Numbered from the stretch's first letter, positions 1 through 7,487 are shown. The stretch: 24,423 nucleotides of DNA from an uncultured Clostridia bacterium (GCA_946405655.1 CAMJHX010000004.1:1-24423); one strand, 5' to 3'. Numbers and translations are program-made. Notes: generated from the sequence alone by a model not told the origin.

Positions 1-1
1 C

Positions 2-139
2 GGCGAATTCGCAATGAGTACCCATTTGTTGTCCCGGCATATCGCCGCGTCCAACTGGAATAATTTGTATAAAAAGCGCAAAAAAGAATTCCGAAGCCGA
101 TCATTTTCTACAATTCAGAAATTGATTTTATCGATTTAA
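2..139 (+). CDS. possible 3' end of an upstream gene (truncated by window start)
   Basis: Frame 2 is open from the first base to a TAA at 137-139, giving about 45 codons. The predicted tail is basic, rich in Lys, Arg and Ser, and less GC-rich than the genes downstream. Nothing in it is recognisable as a domain. The stop lies between the -35 and -10 boxes of the leu promoter, which is a normal arrangement for tightly packed genes. It may equally be non-coding: a second frame is also open for 20 codons and stops at 61-63. No function can be assigned. Confidence 0.2.
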   Translation, partial: GEFAMSTHLLSRHIAASNWNNLYKKRKKEFRSRSFSTIQKLILSI

Positions 140-150
140 GGTGTTATAAT
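122..150 (+). promoter_or_regulatory. sigma-A-type promoter of the leu operon
   Basis: TTGATT (122-127) and a perfect TATAAT (145-150) are separated by exactly 17 bp. Transcription would start near 157, leaving a leader of about 245 nt before leuA. This leader contains the leader peptide and attenuator described separately. Confidence 0.75.
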
Positions 151-187
151 CCGAACCAATCTCTGGAAAAAGGAACGACGCAATCTG

Positions 188-298
188 ATGTTTACGCAGT
201 CTCTGAACCTGATTATCAGCGCTGAGCTGGCTCTACTGCTTACGAGCCGGAACAGCGCGAAAAGTCATGCTCAGATTCTGCTGCCGCCTGCGATGTAA
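188..298 (+). CDS. leucine-rich leader peptide of the leu operon (36 aa)
   Basis: A 36-codon ORF sits inside the leuA leader, about 31 nt after the predicted transcription start. AGGAA at 171-175 is a plausible but rather distant ribosome binding site. Eight of 36 residues are Leu and three are Ile. Codons 14-18 read Leu-Ala-Leu-Leu-Leu (227-241) and include CTA and CTT, which look uncommon in this GC-rich, CTC/CTG-using region. Codons 30-34 read Ile-Leu-Leu-Pro-Pro just before the stop. The peptide is expected to act in cis: a ribosome slowed at the Leu codons for lack of charged tRNA-Leu would change folding of the RNA downstream. The alternating structures it would control are visible (see the attenuator). 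It is not related to T-box regulation. Expression is inferred. Confidence 0.6.
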   Translation: MFTQSLNLIISAELALLLTSRNSAKSHAQILLPPAM

Positions 299-371
299 GG
301 CGGTCTGAATACCGTCGCGGATCATACCCCGCGGTGTGACTTTTCGTCATGCCGCGGGGTTTTTCTTTTTC
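222..371 (+). promoter_or_regulatory. transcription attenuator of the leu operon (alternative RNA structures)
   Basis: Three mutually exclusive pairings can be read. (1) 222-227 with 269-274 (CTGAGC/GCTCAG), which would shelter part of segment 2. (2) Antiterminator: 257-271, inside the leader-peptide ORF, pairs with 333-347, including an uninterrupted Watson-Crick core CGAAAAGTC (258-266) with GACTTTTCG (338-346); with G-U pairs the helix reaches 15 bp. (3) Terminator 326-360 plus T-run. The heptamer GTCATGC occurs both in segment 2 (264-270) and in the terminator 3' arm (346-352), the expected sign of competing helices. A ribosome stalled at Leu codons 14-18 would block segment 1 and leave segment 2 free, favouring read-through into leuA. 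The regulatory outcome is inferred from pairing only. Confidence 0.6.
326..371 (+). terminator. intrinsic terminator/attenuator hairpin upstream of leuA
   Basis: ACCCCGCGG (326-334) pairs with CCGCGGGGT (352-360). The stem continues inward through two G-U and four Watson-Crick pairs to a TTTTC loop, 15 pairs in all. It is followed by a T-rich tract (TTTTTCTTTTT) to 370. It lies between the leu promoter and leuA, so it must be conditional for the operon to be expressed. Confidence 0.85.
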
Positions 372-403
372 TTAAAAAATCCATTTTCAGGAAGGAAAGC
401 GCT

Positions 404-1960
404 ATGAATCATCGAATTATGATTTTCGACACCACCCTCCGGGACGGCGAGCAGTCCCCGGGCTGCAGCATGAACCTCAAGGAAAAAATCGAGGTGGCAA
501 AATGCCTGGAGCGCCTGCACGTCGATGTGATCGAGGCGGGCTTTGCCATCTCCTCGCCCGGCGATTTCGAGAGCGTGCAGACCATCGCCTCCACGGTGAA
601 GGAGGCGTCCGTCGCGTCTCTGGCGCGCGCCAACGAGCATGATATCGACGTCGCGTGGGACGCGGTGAAGCACGCCGCCAATCCCCGCATCCATCTCTTC
701 CTCGCCACGAGCCCCCTGCACATGGAATATAAGCTCAAGAAAACCCCGGAGCAGATCCTCGAGATGGCGGAGGCGATGACGCGGCACGCGGCGAAATACA
801 CCTCGAATGTTGAGTTCTCCGCCGAGGACGCCACGCGCAGCGACTGGGATTTCCTCGTCCGGGTCACGGACGCCGTCATCCGCGCCGGCGCCACGACGGT
901 GAATCTGCCCGATACGGTGGGCTACACCACGCCGGAGGAGATGCGCGCGCTGATCGAATACGTCCGCGCGAACGTTCCGGACAGCGACAAGGTCGTCTTC
1001 TCCGTCCACTGCCACAACGACCTCGGCCTCGCCACGGCAAACTCCCTCGCCGGCGTCGCGGGCGGCGCGCGGCAGATCGAGTGCACGATCAACGGCCTCG
1101 GCGAGCGCAGCGGCAACACCGCGCTCGAGGAGGTCATCATGGCGATGCACACCCGTCCCGGCGTCTGGGACTATGAGACGAACATCGACACCACGCAGAT
1201 CGCCCGCGCGAGCCGCACGGTCTATACGATCATCGGCCAGTCCGCGCCGCTCAACAAGCCCATCGTCGGGCGCAACGCCTTCGCGCACGAGAGCGGCATC
1301 CACCAGCACGGCGTGCTCGCGAATAAGCAGACCTATGAGATCCTCACGCCCGAATCCGTCGGCGTGCAGACGAACAACCTCGTCCTCGGCAAGCACTCCG
1401 GCAAGCACGCCGTGGACGACCGGCTCAAAACGCTGGGCTACCAGCTCACGCCGGAGGAGCTGCAGAGCGTGTTCGAGGAGTTCAAGCGCCTCTGCGACAA
1501 GAAAAAGAAGGTCAAGGACGCCGATCTCGAGGCGATGGTGGAGCACCGCTCCATCCGGCAGGAGCAGATGGACGTCGAGGGCTATGAGCTCGACTGGTTC
1601 AGCGTCCACACCTCCAACTTCACCACTGCCACCTGCACCGTGCGCCTGAAAAAGGGCGAGGAGACATTCGAGGACGTCGCCCTCGGCGACGGGCCGATCG
1701 ACGCGGCCTACAGCGCCGTCGATAAGATCATCCAGCCCCCGGAGCACACCTTCGGCATCTGGAACATCCACAGCGTCTCCGAAGGGAAGGACACGCTCGG
1801 CGAGGTCACGGTGCGGCTCTATGCAAACGGCAAGACCTATTCCGGCAAGGGCCTGAGCACCGACGTCATCGAGGCGAGCATTCAGGCGTATATCAACGCC
1901 GTCAACACCTTCTGCGCTGCCGTGCGCAAGGCGGAAGCCCGAAAGGAGAAAACCGCATGA
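404..1960 (+). CDS. leuA: 2-isopropylmalate synthase
   Basis: Catalyses the first committed step of leucine synthesis: acetyl-CoA plus 3-methyl-2-oxobutanoate to 2-isopropylmalate. The 518-aa length is normal for the long bacterial LeuA. The HMGL-like TIM barrel starts with TTLRDGEQSPG at residues 10-20 and carries the metal-binding His-Cys-His-Asn-Asp (H202, H204) at the strand end, then GLGERSGNTALEEV. The C-terminal roughly 150 residues fit the LeuA regulatory domain that binds leucine for feedback inhibition. The ATG at 404 is preceded by AAGGA at 392-396. Its stop overlaps the leuC start (ATGA), so the two are translationally coupled. Expression appears controlled by the leader-peptide attenuator immediately upstream. 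Confidence 0.96.
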   Translation: MNHRIMIFDTTLRDGEQSPGCSMNLKEKIEVAKCLERLHVDVIEAGFAISSPGDFESVQTIASTVKEASVASLARANEHDIDVAWDAVKHAANPRIHLFLATSPLHMEYKLKKTPEQILEMAEAMTRHAAKYTSNVEFSAEDATRSDWDFLVRVTDAVIRAGATTVNLPDTVGYTTPEEMRALIEYVRANVPDSDKVVFSVHCHNDLGLATANSLAGVAGGARQIECTINGLGERSGNTALEEVIMAMHTRPGVWDYETNIDTTQIARASRTVYTIIGQSAPLNKPIVGRNAFAHESGIHQHGVLANKQTYEILTPESVGVQTNNLVLGKHSGKHAVDDRLKTLGYQLTPEELQSVFEEFKRLCDKKKKVKDADLEAMVEHRSIRQEQMDVEGYELDWFSVHTSNFTTATCTVRLKKGEETFEDVALGDGPIDAAYSAVDKIIQPPEHTFGIWNIHSVSEGKDTLGEVTVRLYANGKTYSGKGLSTDVIEASIQAYINAVNTFCAAVRKAEARKEKTA

Positions 1961-3228
1961 GCATGACCATGACGCAGAAGATCCTCGCCGCGCACGCGGG
2001 ACTCGACCATGTGAAGGCGGGCGATCTCATCGAGGCGAAGCTCGATCTCGTCCTCGGCAACGACGTGACCGCGCCGGTCGCGATCGGCGTGTTTGAAAAA
2101 GCGGGCTTTACCAAGGTCTTCGATCCGAACAAAATCGCCATCGTCCTCGACCACTATACCCCCTGCAAGGACATCCAGTCGGCCGAGCTTTGCAAAACGG
2201 CGCGGGATTTTGCCCGCGCGCAGGGCATCCGCCATTTCTATGACGTCGGGACCGTCGGCATCGAGCACGCGCTCCTGCCCGAGCAGGGCATCGTCGCCCC
2301 GGGCGAGTGCATCATCGGCGCCGACAGCCACACCTGCACCTACGGCGCGCTCGGCGCCTTCGCCACGGGCGTCGGCTCCACCGATATGGCGGCGGGCATG
2401 GCGGCGGGGGAGAACTGGTTCAAGGTACCCGCCGCGATCAAGGTCACGCTCACCGGCGCGCTGCCGAAGCACGTCAGCGGCAAGGACGTCATTCTCCACC
2501 TGATCGGTCTGATCGGCGTGGACGGCGCGCTCTACCGCTCGCTCGAATTCACCGGCGAGGGCGTGCGGAGCCTCTCCATGGACGACCGCTTCACCATCTC
2601 CAACATGGCGATTGAGGCGGGCGGCAAAAACGGCATTTTCCCCGTCGATGAAACGACGATCGAATATGTCACCGGGCGCGTCGACCGCCCGTGGCAGACC
2701 TTCGAGGCCGACCCGGACGCGGAGTATGAGCGCGAGGTCGTCATCGATCTGAGCGCACTGCGGCCGACGGTGTCGCTCCCGCATCTGCCGAGCAACACCC
2801 GCACGATCGACGAGGCGAAGGGCATGAAAATCGATCAGGTCGTCATCGGCTCGTGCACCAACGGGCGCATGAGCGACCTGCGCGCCGCGGCGAAGCTCCT
2901 CGAGGGCCGCCATGTGGCGGAAAACGTGCGCTGCATCGTCATCCCCGCCACGCAGCACATCGCCCGCCAGTGCCTGTATGAGGGCATTGCGGACGTCTTC
3001 CTCGCCGCCGGCTGCGCCTTCTCCACGCCCACCTGCGGCCCCTGCCTCGGCGGACATATGGGCTGCATGGCGGCGGGCGAGCGCGCCGTCGCCACCACGA
3101 ACCGCAATTTCGTCGGCCGCATGGGGCACACCGAGAGCGAGGTCATTCTCGCCTCTCCCGCCGTCGCCGCGGCGAGCGCCGTGGCGGGCTGCCTCGCCGA
3201 CCCCGCGGACTATGAAAAGGAGGACTGA
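1957..3228 (+). CDS. leuC: 3-isopropylmalate dehydratase large subunit
   Basis: Aconitase-superfamily subunit that, with LeuD, isomerises 2-isopropylmalate to 3-isopropylmalate in the cytosol. The protein is 423 aa, the shorter LeuC form common in Clostridia and archaea rather than the roughly 466-aa enteric form. The [4Fe-4S] ligands are visible: Cys300 in SCTNGR, and Cys360 and Cys363 in CGPC. The motif ADSHTCTYGALGAF lies near residue 125. The ATG at 1957 overlaps the leuA stop by 4 nt and has an AAGGAG site just upstream. The short form is shared with homoaconitase-type enzymes, but the operon context supports the leucine pathway. Confidence 0.95.
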   Translation: MSMTMTQKILAAHAGLDHVKAGDLIEAKLDLVLGNDVTAPVAIGVFEKAGFTKVFDPNKIAIVLDHYTPCKDIQSAELCKTARDFARAQGIRHFYDVGTVGIEHALLPEQGIVAPGECIIGADSHTCTYGALGAFATGVGSTDMAAGMAAGENWFKVPAAIKVTLTGALPKHVSGKDVILHLIGLIGVDGALYRSLEFTGEGVRSLSMDDRFTISNMAIEAGGKNGIFPVDETTIEYVTGRVDRPWQTFEADPDAEYEREVVIDLSALRPTVSLPHLPSNTRTIDEAKGMKIDQVVIGSCTNGRMSDLRAAAKLLEGRHVAENVRCIVIPATQHIARQCLYEGIADVFLAAGCAFSTPTCGPCLGGHMGCMAAGERAVATTNRNFVGRMGHTESEVILASPAVAAASAVAGCLADPADYEKED

Positions 3229-3231
3229 GCC

Positions 3232-3729
3232 ATGATCGAAGGCAATGTGTTTCGCTACGGCGACCATGTGGATACCGACGTCATCATCCCGGCGCGCCAT
3301 CTGAACAATCCCGATCCCGCCGCGCTCGCGCGCCACTGCATGGAGGACATCGACCCGTCCTATGCCTCCAGCGTGCTGCCGGGCGATGTGATGGTCGGCG
3401 GCTGGAACTTCGGCTGCGGCTCCAGCCGGGAGCACGCGCCCGTCGCCATCCGCGCGAGCGGCGCCGCCTGCGTGATCGCGGCGAGCTTTGCGCGCATCTT
3501 CTACCGCAACAGCATCAACATCGGCTTTCCGATCCTCGAATGCCCGGAGGCGGCGGCCGCGATTCAAAACGGCGACCGCGTGCAGGTCGAGCCGGAGACC
3601 GGCACCATCCGCGATCTCACCACCGGCGAGACCTTCCACGCCGCGCCCTTCCCGGCGTTCATCACCGGCATCATCGAAAACGGCGGCCTGCTGCCGTATC
3701 TGAAAGCGAAAGTGGAGGCACAGGCATGA
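3232..3729 (+). CDS. leuD: 3-isopropylmalate dehydratase small subunit
   Basis: Small (swivel-domain) partner of LeuC. At 165 aa it matches the short LeuD that pairs with the short LeuC. The hallmark GCGSSREHAP loop (around residue 62) is present, followed by ASFARIFYRNSINIGFP, both contributing to substrate binding at the subunit interface. AGGAGG directly precedes the ATG, 3 nt after the leuC stop, and the gene overlaps leuB by 4 nt (ATGA). It is part of the leuACDB operon. Confidence 0.95.
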   Translation: MIEGNVFRYGDHVDTDVIIPARHLNNPDPAALARHCMEDIDPSYASSVLPGDVMVGGWNFGCGSSREHAPVAIRASGAACVIAASFARIFYRNSINIGFPILECPEAAAAIQNGDRVQVEPETGTIRDLTTGETFHAAPFPAFITGIIENGGLLPYLKAKVEAQA

Positions 3730-4853
3730 AAACATACAACATCGCCCTCATCCCGGGCGACGGCATCGGCCCCGAGGTCATCCGCGAGGGCGTCAAGGTC
3801 GCCAACGCCGCGGCCGCCGCCGAGGGCTTCCGGCTGGACTACACGCACTTCCCCTACGGCGCGGAGTATTATCTCAAAACCGGCGTCGTCATGCCGGAGG
3901 GCGGCTTTGAGGAGCTCAGGCAGTATGACGCGATCTATTTCGGCGCGGCGGGAGACCCCCGCGTCCAGCCCGGCGTCATCGAGCAGCAGCTTCTGCTCGC
4001 CATGCGCACCGAGCTGGATCAGTACATCAACCTCCGTCCCGCGCGCATCTGGCCGGGCGTGGAGTCGCCCGTGAAGGGCGCGGAGCGGTTCGATGTGCAG
4101 ATCGTGCGCGAGAACACCGAGGGCTTTTATGTCCGCACCGGCGCGGCCTTTGCCGCCGGCGCGGGTGAAAACCGGCTGCAGGCGGAGATCTCCCGCGGCA
4201 TGTATACCTGCAGCATCGACGCCGATACCTCGATCACGAACGGCGACGCCTATGGTCTGAACGTCGGGCTCATCACCTATAAAGGCTCGGAGCGCATCGC
4301 GCGCTTCGCCTTCGAGACCGCCCGCCGCCGCGGAATCGGCAAGGTCTCCTGCGTCACGAAGCGCAACGCCGTCCCGCAGATGTACTCCGTCTGGGAGGAC
4401 GCCTTCGACGCGGTCAGAACGGATTATCCCGAGATCGAAACCGAGAAGATCAACGTCGACGCCGCCGCCATGTGGCTCGTGAAAAAGCCGGAGGCCTTCG
4501 GCGTGATCCTCGCGCCGAACCTCTTCGGAGACATCCTCTCCGATCTCGCGGCAGGGATCTGCGGCAGCCTCGGCTTCGGCGCGAGCGGGAATATCAACCC
4601 CGGCGGCGTGAGCATGTTCGAGCCGATCCACGGCTCCGCGCCGAAGTACGCCGGGCAGAACATCGCAAACCCCGTCGCGGCCATCCTCGCCGGGGCGCTC
4701 ATGCTCGATCAGCTCGGCGAGCACGCGGCGGCGCGGCGCATCGAGACCGCCGTGGAGCAGGCGATGCAGGCAGGCGATTTCCGCACCCACGACATGGGCG
4801 GTTCGGACAAAACCGACGATGTGGGAGATGCCATTTGTGCAAGAATTGTATAA
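3726..4853 (+). CDS. leuB: 3-isopropylmalate dehydrogenase (IPMDH/tartrate-dehydrogenase-like clade)
   Basis: NAD-dependent beta-decarboxylating dehydrogenase converting 3-isopropylmalate to 2-ketoisocaproate precursor. The protein is 375 aa starting at the ATG overlapping the leuD stop; a longer upstream reading in this frame lies inside leuD and has no ribosome binding site. Visible motifs are IPGDGIGPEV near the N-terminus, INLRPARIWPG, VRENTEGFY, and the NLFGDILSDL / EPIHGSAPKYAGQNIANP block. The wording ENTEGFY and DQYINLRP resembles the tartrate/D-malate dehydrogenase-like branch more than classic LeuB (which has LTGGIYFG). In the hydrophobic substrate contact region the usual 'ETGLLSLR' reads QQLLLAMR. 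Operon position makes leucine synthesis the likely role. No terminator is evident before the next promoter. Confidence 0.88.
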   Translation: MKTYNIALIPGDGIGPEVIREGVKVANAAAAAEGFRLDYTHFPYGAEYYLKTGVVMPEGGFEELRQYDAIYFGAAGDPRVQPGVIEQQLLLAMRTELDQYINLRPARIWPGVESPVKGAERFDVQIVRENTEGFYVRTGAAFAAGAGENRLQAEISRGMYTCSIDADTSITNGDAYGLNVGLITYKGSERIARFAFETARRRGIGKVSCVTKRNAVPQMYSVWEDAFDAVRTDYPEIETEKINVDAAAMWLVKKPEAFGVILAPNLFGDILSDLAAGICGSLGFGASGNINPGGVSMFEPIHGSAPKYAGQNIANPVAAILAGALMLDQLGEHAAARRIETAVEQAMQAGDFRTHDMGGSDKTDDVGDAICARIV

Positions 4854-4914
4854 ATTTGGTGAAAAATTCAAAATATTCTCATTTTAATTCTCATCATCTT
4901 GTTGAATATACCCC

Positions 4915-4943
4915 TTGACGTTTGCCAAATTCAGGAATAAAAT
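4915..4943 (+). promoter_or_regulatory. sigma-A-type promoter of the ilv operon
   Basis: TTGACG (4915-4920) and TAAAAT (4938-4943) with a 17-bp spacer lie in the AT-rich gap after leuB. The start would be near 4950, at the beginning of the T-box leader. The 60 bases before it (4854-4914) hold only AT-rich sequence with no clear terminator for the leu operon. Confidence 0.75.
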
Positions 4944-4949
4944 ACAAAA

Positions 4950-5231
4950 ACGAATTTAGCAATACAAAGGCTGCGACGAAGACGGTCGCATGGAACGCAT
5001 TTCAGAGAGCCGGCGGTTGGTGCGAGCCCGGTAATGACGACCATGCAAGGACTTATCCCTTCCGAGCCGGAGACCCGAATCCCTTTCCGGGCAGTAGACG
5101 TCTCCCGTGTATGCGGCGTTAACGCATAGGAGTTGTCGGACTCCGAAGAGCTGGCGGCGTTTTGCCGCAATTTGAGTGGTACCGCGAGTGTTTCACACAC
5201 CCGTCTCAAGAGATTGAGACGGGTGTTTTTT
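4950..5231 (+). promoter_or_regulatory. T-box riboswitch (branched-chain aminoacyl tRNA sensor)
   Basis: The diagnostic T-box core TGAGTGGTACCGCG is at 5173-5186. The apical Stem I region AGAGAGCCGGCGGTTGG (from 5004) followed by TGCGAGCC is also classic. Base helices of Stem I are visible (GGCT 4969-4972 with AGCC 5065-5068; GCATGG 4988-4993 with CCATGC 5041-5046). Within the specifier loop 3' strand (5047-5058) the likely specifier is CTT (Leu, 5052-5054, followed by A as usual); ATC (Ile, 5055-5057) is the alternative. The T-box UGGU would pair with an ACCA tRNA end, consistent with an A73 tRNA such as Leu or Ile. Uncharged tRNA would favour the antiterminator and turn on ilvB-ilvN-ilvC-ilvD. 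Confidence 0.92.
5197..5231 (+). terminator. T-box-controlled terminator before ilvB
   Basis: ACACCCGTCTCAA (5197-5209) pairs perfectly with TTGAGACGGGTGT (5214-5226) around a GAGA loop, followed by T's to 5231. It sits directly after the T-box core and 28 nt before ilvB. Confidence 0.92.
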
Positions 5232-5258
5232 GTTAGATCAGGAAAGGAACAGACGACC

Positions 5259-6965
5259 ATGCAGATGACCGGCGCAGAATTGATTGTAAACGTTTTGAAG
5301 GAGCAGGGCTGTGATACCGTCTTCGGCTATCCGGGCGGAACCGTGATCGACCTGTATGATGCGCTCTACAAGGAGCAGGCGAGCATACGGCACATTCTCA
5401 CGGCGCACGAGCAGGGCGCGTCCCACGCGGCAGATGGCTATGCCCGTGCCACCGGAAAGGTCGGCGTTGTGCTTGCGACCTCCGGCCCGGGCGCGACGAA
5501 TCTTGTCACCGGTATTGCCACCGCAATGCTCGACTCGATTCCGATCGTGGCGATCACCGGCAACGTTGCCACCTCCATGATCGGCAAGGACAGCTTTCAG
5601 GAGGTCAACATTCTCGGCGTGACCATGCCGATCACAAAGCACAACTATTTTGTCACCGATGTGAACGATCTCGCGGACGTCCTGCGCGAAGCCTTCCAGA
5701 TCGCCAAGTCCGGGCGCCCCGGGCCGGTGCTGGTGGATGTGCCGAAGGACGTGCAGACCGCGCTCTGCGACTATGTCCCGGCGGAAGTGGCCGTGCCGGC
5801 GCCTGCGCCGGAAACGGACGCGGTCGGTCTGGAGGCCGCGCTGGAGCTGATTCGCCACGCGGAGCGCCCCTTCCTCTATGTGGGCGGCGGCGCTGCGCGG
5901 GCCGACGCGATGCACCCCGGCGTGGCGGAGAAAATCGTCGCGCTCGCCGAACGGCTGGACGCCTTCATCGGCAGCACCTTTATGGGGCTGAGCGTCGTGT
6001 CCTCGGAGGAAGCGCGTTTTCTCGGCATGCAGGGCATGCACGGCAGATATGAATCCACGATGGCAAACAAAAACGCCGATCTCATCCTCGGCGTGGGCGT
6101 GCGCTTTTCCGACCGGGCGACCGGCAAAACCAGCCGCTTTGCGCCGAACGCGAAGATCATCCAGCTGGACGCGGACGTGAGCGAGATCAACAAGAGCATT
6201 CTGGTCGATGTGGGTCTCGTCGGCGGACTGCAGCAGACGCTTGACTGCCTGCTCGAACGGCTCGAGCCGCAGCAGCATCCCGCGTGGAGAGATCAGGTTG
6301 CGGCGCTGAGAGAAAAGGGCGTCGAGCTGCGAGCCGCGGCAGACGCCGCGACGCCCGGCGCCATCACGCCGATGCAGGTTTTCGAGGTGCTCAATCAGGT
6401 CAAGCAGGAGACGGACATTGTCGTCACCGACGTCGGGCAGCACCAGATGTGGGCGGCGCAGTACACGCGCCTGACGCTGCCGCGCAAGTTTATCTCCAGC
6501 GGCGGACTCGGCACCATGGGCTTCGGCATGGGCGCCGCCATCGGCGCGCACATCGGCAGCGGCGAGCGCACGATTCTCATCACCGGCGACGGCAGCTTCG
6601 CCATGAACCTCAATGAGCTTGCAACCGCCGTGACCTATGACATCCCGCTGACCATCGTGCTGCTGAACAACCACGTTCTGGGCATGGTTCGTCAGTGGCA
6701 GACGCTGTTTTACAGCGCGCGGCATTCCAGCACCTCCCACGGGCGCGTGACGGATTATGTGGCGCTCACGAAGGCCTTCGGCGGCGAGGCGGTCCGGGCG
6801 GAGGACGCCGCGTCCTTCCGCGCGGCGCTGGAGCAATCCATGCTCCGCCGGGGCCCCACGCTGATTGAGGTCGCGATCGACCCAGATGCGCTGGTGCTTC
6901 CCATGCTGCCCCCCGGCGGCGGGATTGACGATATGATTACTTCCAAAGAGGAGGCTTACTCATGA
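5259..6965 (+). CDS. ilvB: acetolactate synthase (AHAS) large, catalytic subunit
   Basis: ThDP-dependent enzyme that condenses two pyruvates to acetolactate, or pyruvate with 2-oxobutyrate to acetohydroxybutyrate. The protein is 568 aa, normal length. The N-terminal pyrimidine-binding domain shows GYPGG and the catalytic Glu51 in AHEQGASH. The middle FAD/ThDP domain follows, and the C-terminal PP-binding motif runs from GDGSF (443-447) to NN (470-471). The start chosen is the ATG at 5259 after AGGAAAGG, beyond the T-box terminator; the frame is open upstream to 5133 but that stretch is T-box RNA. It overlaps ilvN by 4 nt. Expression should follow the T-box. Confidence 0.97.
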   Translation: MQMTGAELIVNVLKEQGCDTVFGYPGGTVIDLYDALYKEQASIRHILTAHEQGASHAADGYARATGKVGVVLATSGPGATNLVTGIATAMLDSIPIVAITGNVATSMIGKDSFQEVNILGVTMPITKHNYFVTDVNDLADVLREAFQIAKSGRPGPVLVDVPKDVQTALCDYVPAEVAVPAPAPETDAVGLEAALELIRHAERPFLYVGGGAARADAMHPGVAEKIVALAERLDAFIGSTFMGLSVVSSEEARFLGMQGMHGRYESTMANKNADLILGVGVRFSDRATGKTSRFAPNAKIIQLDADVSEINKSILVDVGLVGGLQQTLDCLLERLEPQQHPAWRDQVAALREKGVELRAAADAATPGAITPMQVFEVLNQVKQETDIVVTDVGQHQMWAAQYTRLTLPRKFISSGGLGTMGFGMGAAIGAHIGSGERTILITGDGSFAMNLNELATAVTYDIPLTIVLLNNHVLGMVRQWQTLFYSARHSSTSHGRVTDYVALTKAFGGEAVRAEDAASFRAALEQSMLRRGPTLIEVAIDPDALVLPMLPPGGGIDDMITSKEEAYS

Positions 6966-7453
6966 ACCGTTTCGTGATTGCAGCTTATGTGGAAAACAAA
7001 TACGGCGTGCTGACGCGCGTTGCCAGCCTGTTTATGCGCAAGGGCTTCAACATTGACTCCCTCTCTGTCGGCGAAACGGAGAGCCACGAGTATTCGCGCA
7101 TCACGCTCACCGCCTCCGGCGACAATGCCACCCGCGATCAGATGGTGAACCAGATGCAGAAGCTGCACAACGTCAAGCGCGTCATGGTGCTGGACGAAAA
7201 CAGCTCGCTCGAGCGGGAGCTCATGTTCGTCAAGGTGAGAAACACGCCGGAAAACCGCGCCGAGGTCATGGCAGCCTCGGAGATCTACCGCGGCAAGATC
7301 GTGGATTACAGCCCGGAGACGCTCTGCGTGGAGCTCACGGGCGATCCGGGCAAGATCAATGCCTTTGTGACCCTCATGAAGCCGCTTGGCATCGTGGAGC
7401 TCTGCCGCACCGGCGTCGTCGCGCTGGAGCGCAACCGATCCATTACCGCCTAA
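6962..7453 (+). CDS. ilvN: acetolactate synthase small, regulatory subunit
   Basis: Regulatory partner of IlvB that raises activity and confers feedback inhibition by valine. At 163 aa it has the expected N-terminal ACT domain (NKYGVLTRVASLFMRKGFNI, residues 12-31) and a C-terminal ALS_ss_C region with GDPGKINAFVTLMKPLGI. The ATG overlaps the ilvB stop (ATGA), giving coupled, near-stoichiometric translation. ilvH is the other symbol commonly used for this family. Confidence 0.96.
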   Translation: MNRFVIAAYVENKYGVLTRVASLFMRKGFNIDSLSVGETESHEYSRITLTASGDNATRDQMVNQMQKLHNVKRVMVLDENSSLERELMFVKVRNTPENRAEVMAASEIYRGKIVDYSPETLCVELTGDPGKINAFVTLMKPLGIVELCRTGVVALERNRSITA

Positions 7454-7487
7454 TCAAATTTTCTAAAATAGAAGGAGTAAAACCAGC

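Noticed and set aside
347..1771. 474-aa minus-strand ORF opposite leuA (and similar long antisense ORFs opposite leuC/D/B, ilvB, ilvC, ilvD, DUF815, SGNH, feoB and MBOAT)
   Set aside because: They lie antisense to genes with clear conserved motifs. High GC at third codon positions removes stops on the opposite strand. Their products are rich in Arg, Ala, Gly and Asp with no recognisable domains and no ribosome binding sites.
3540..3725. 62-residue N-terminal extension of LeuB
   Set aside because: It overlaps leuD out of frame. IPMDH proteins start a few residues before the IPGDGIGPEV motif, matching the ATG at 3726.
4922..5122. 66-aa plus-strand ORF between leuB and ilvB
   Set aside because: It lies entirely within the promoter and T-box RNA, whose structure explains the sequence.
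5133..5258. N-terminal 42-residue extension of IlvB
   Set aside because: This stretch is the T-box core and terminator. The conserved protein begins at the ATG at 5259, which has a good ribosome binding site.
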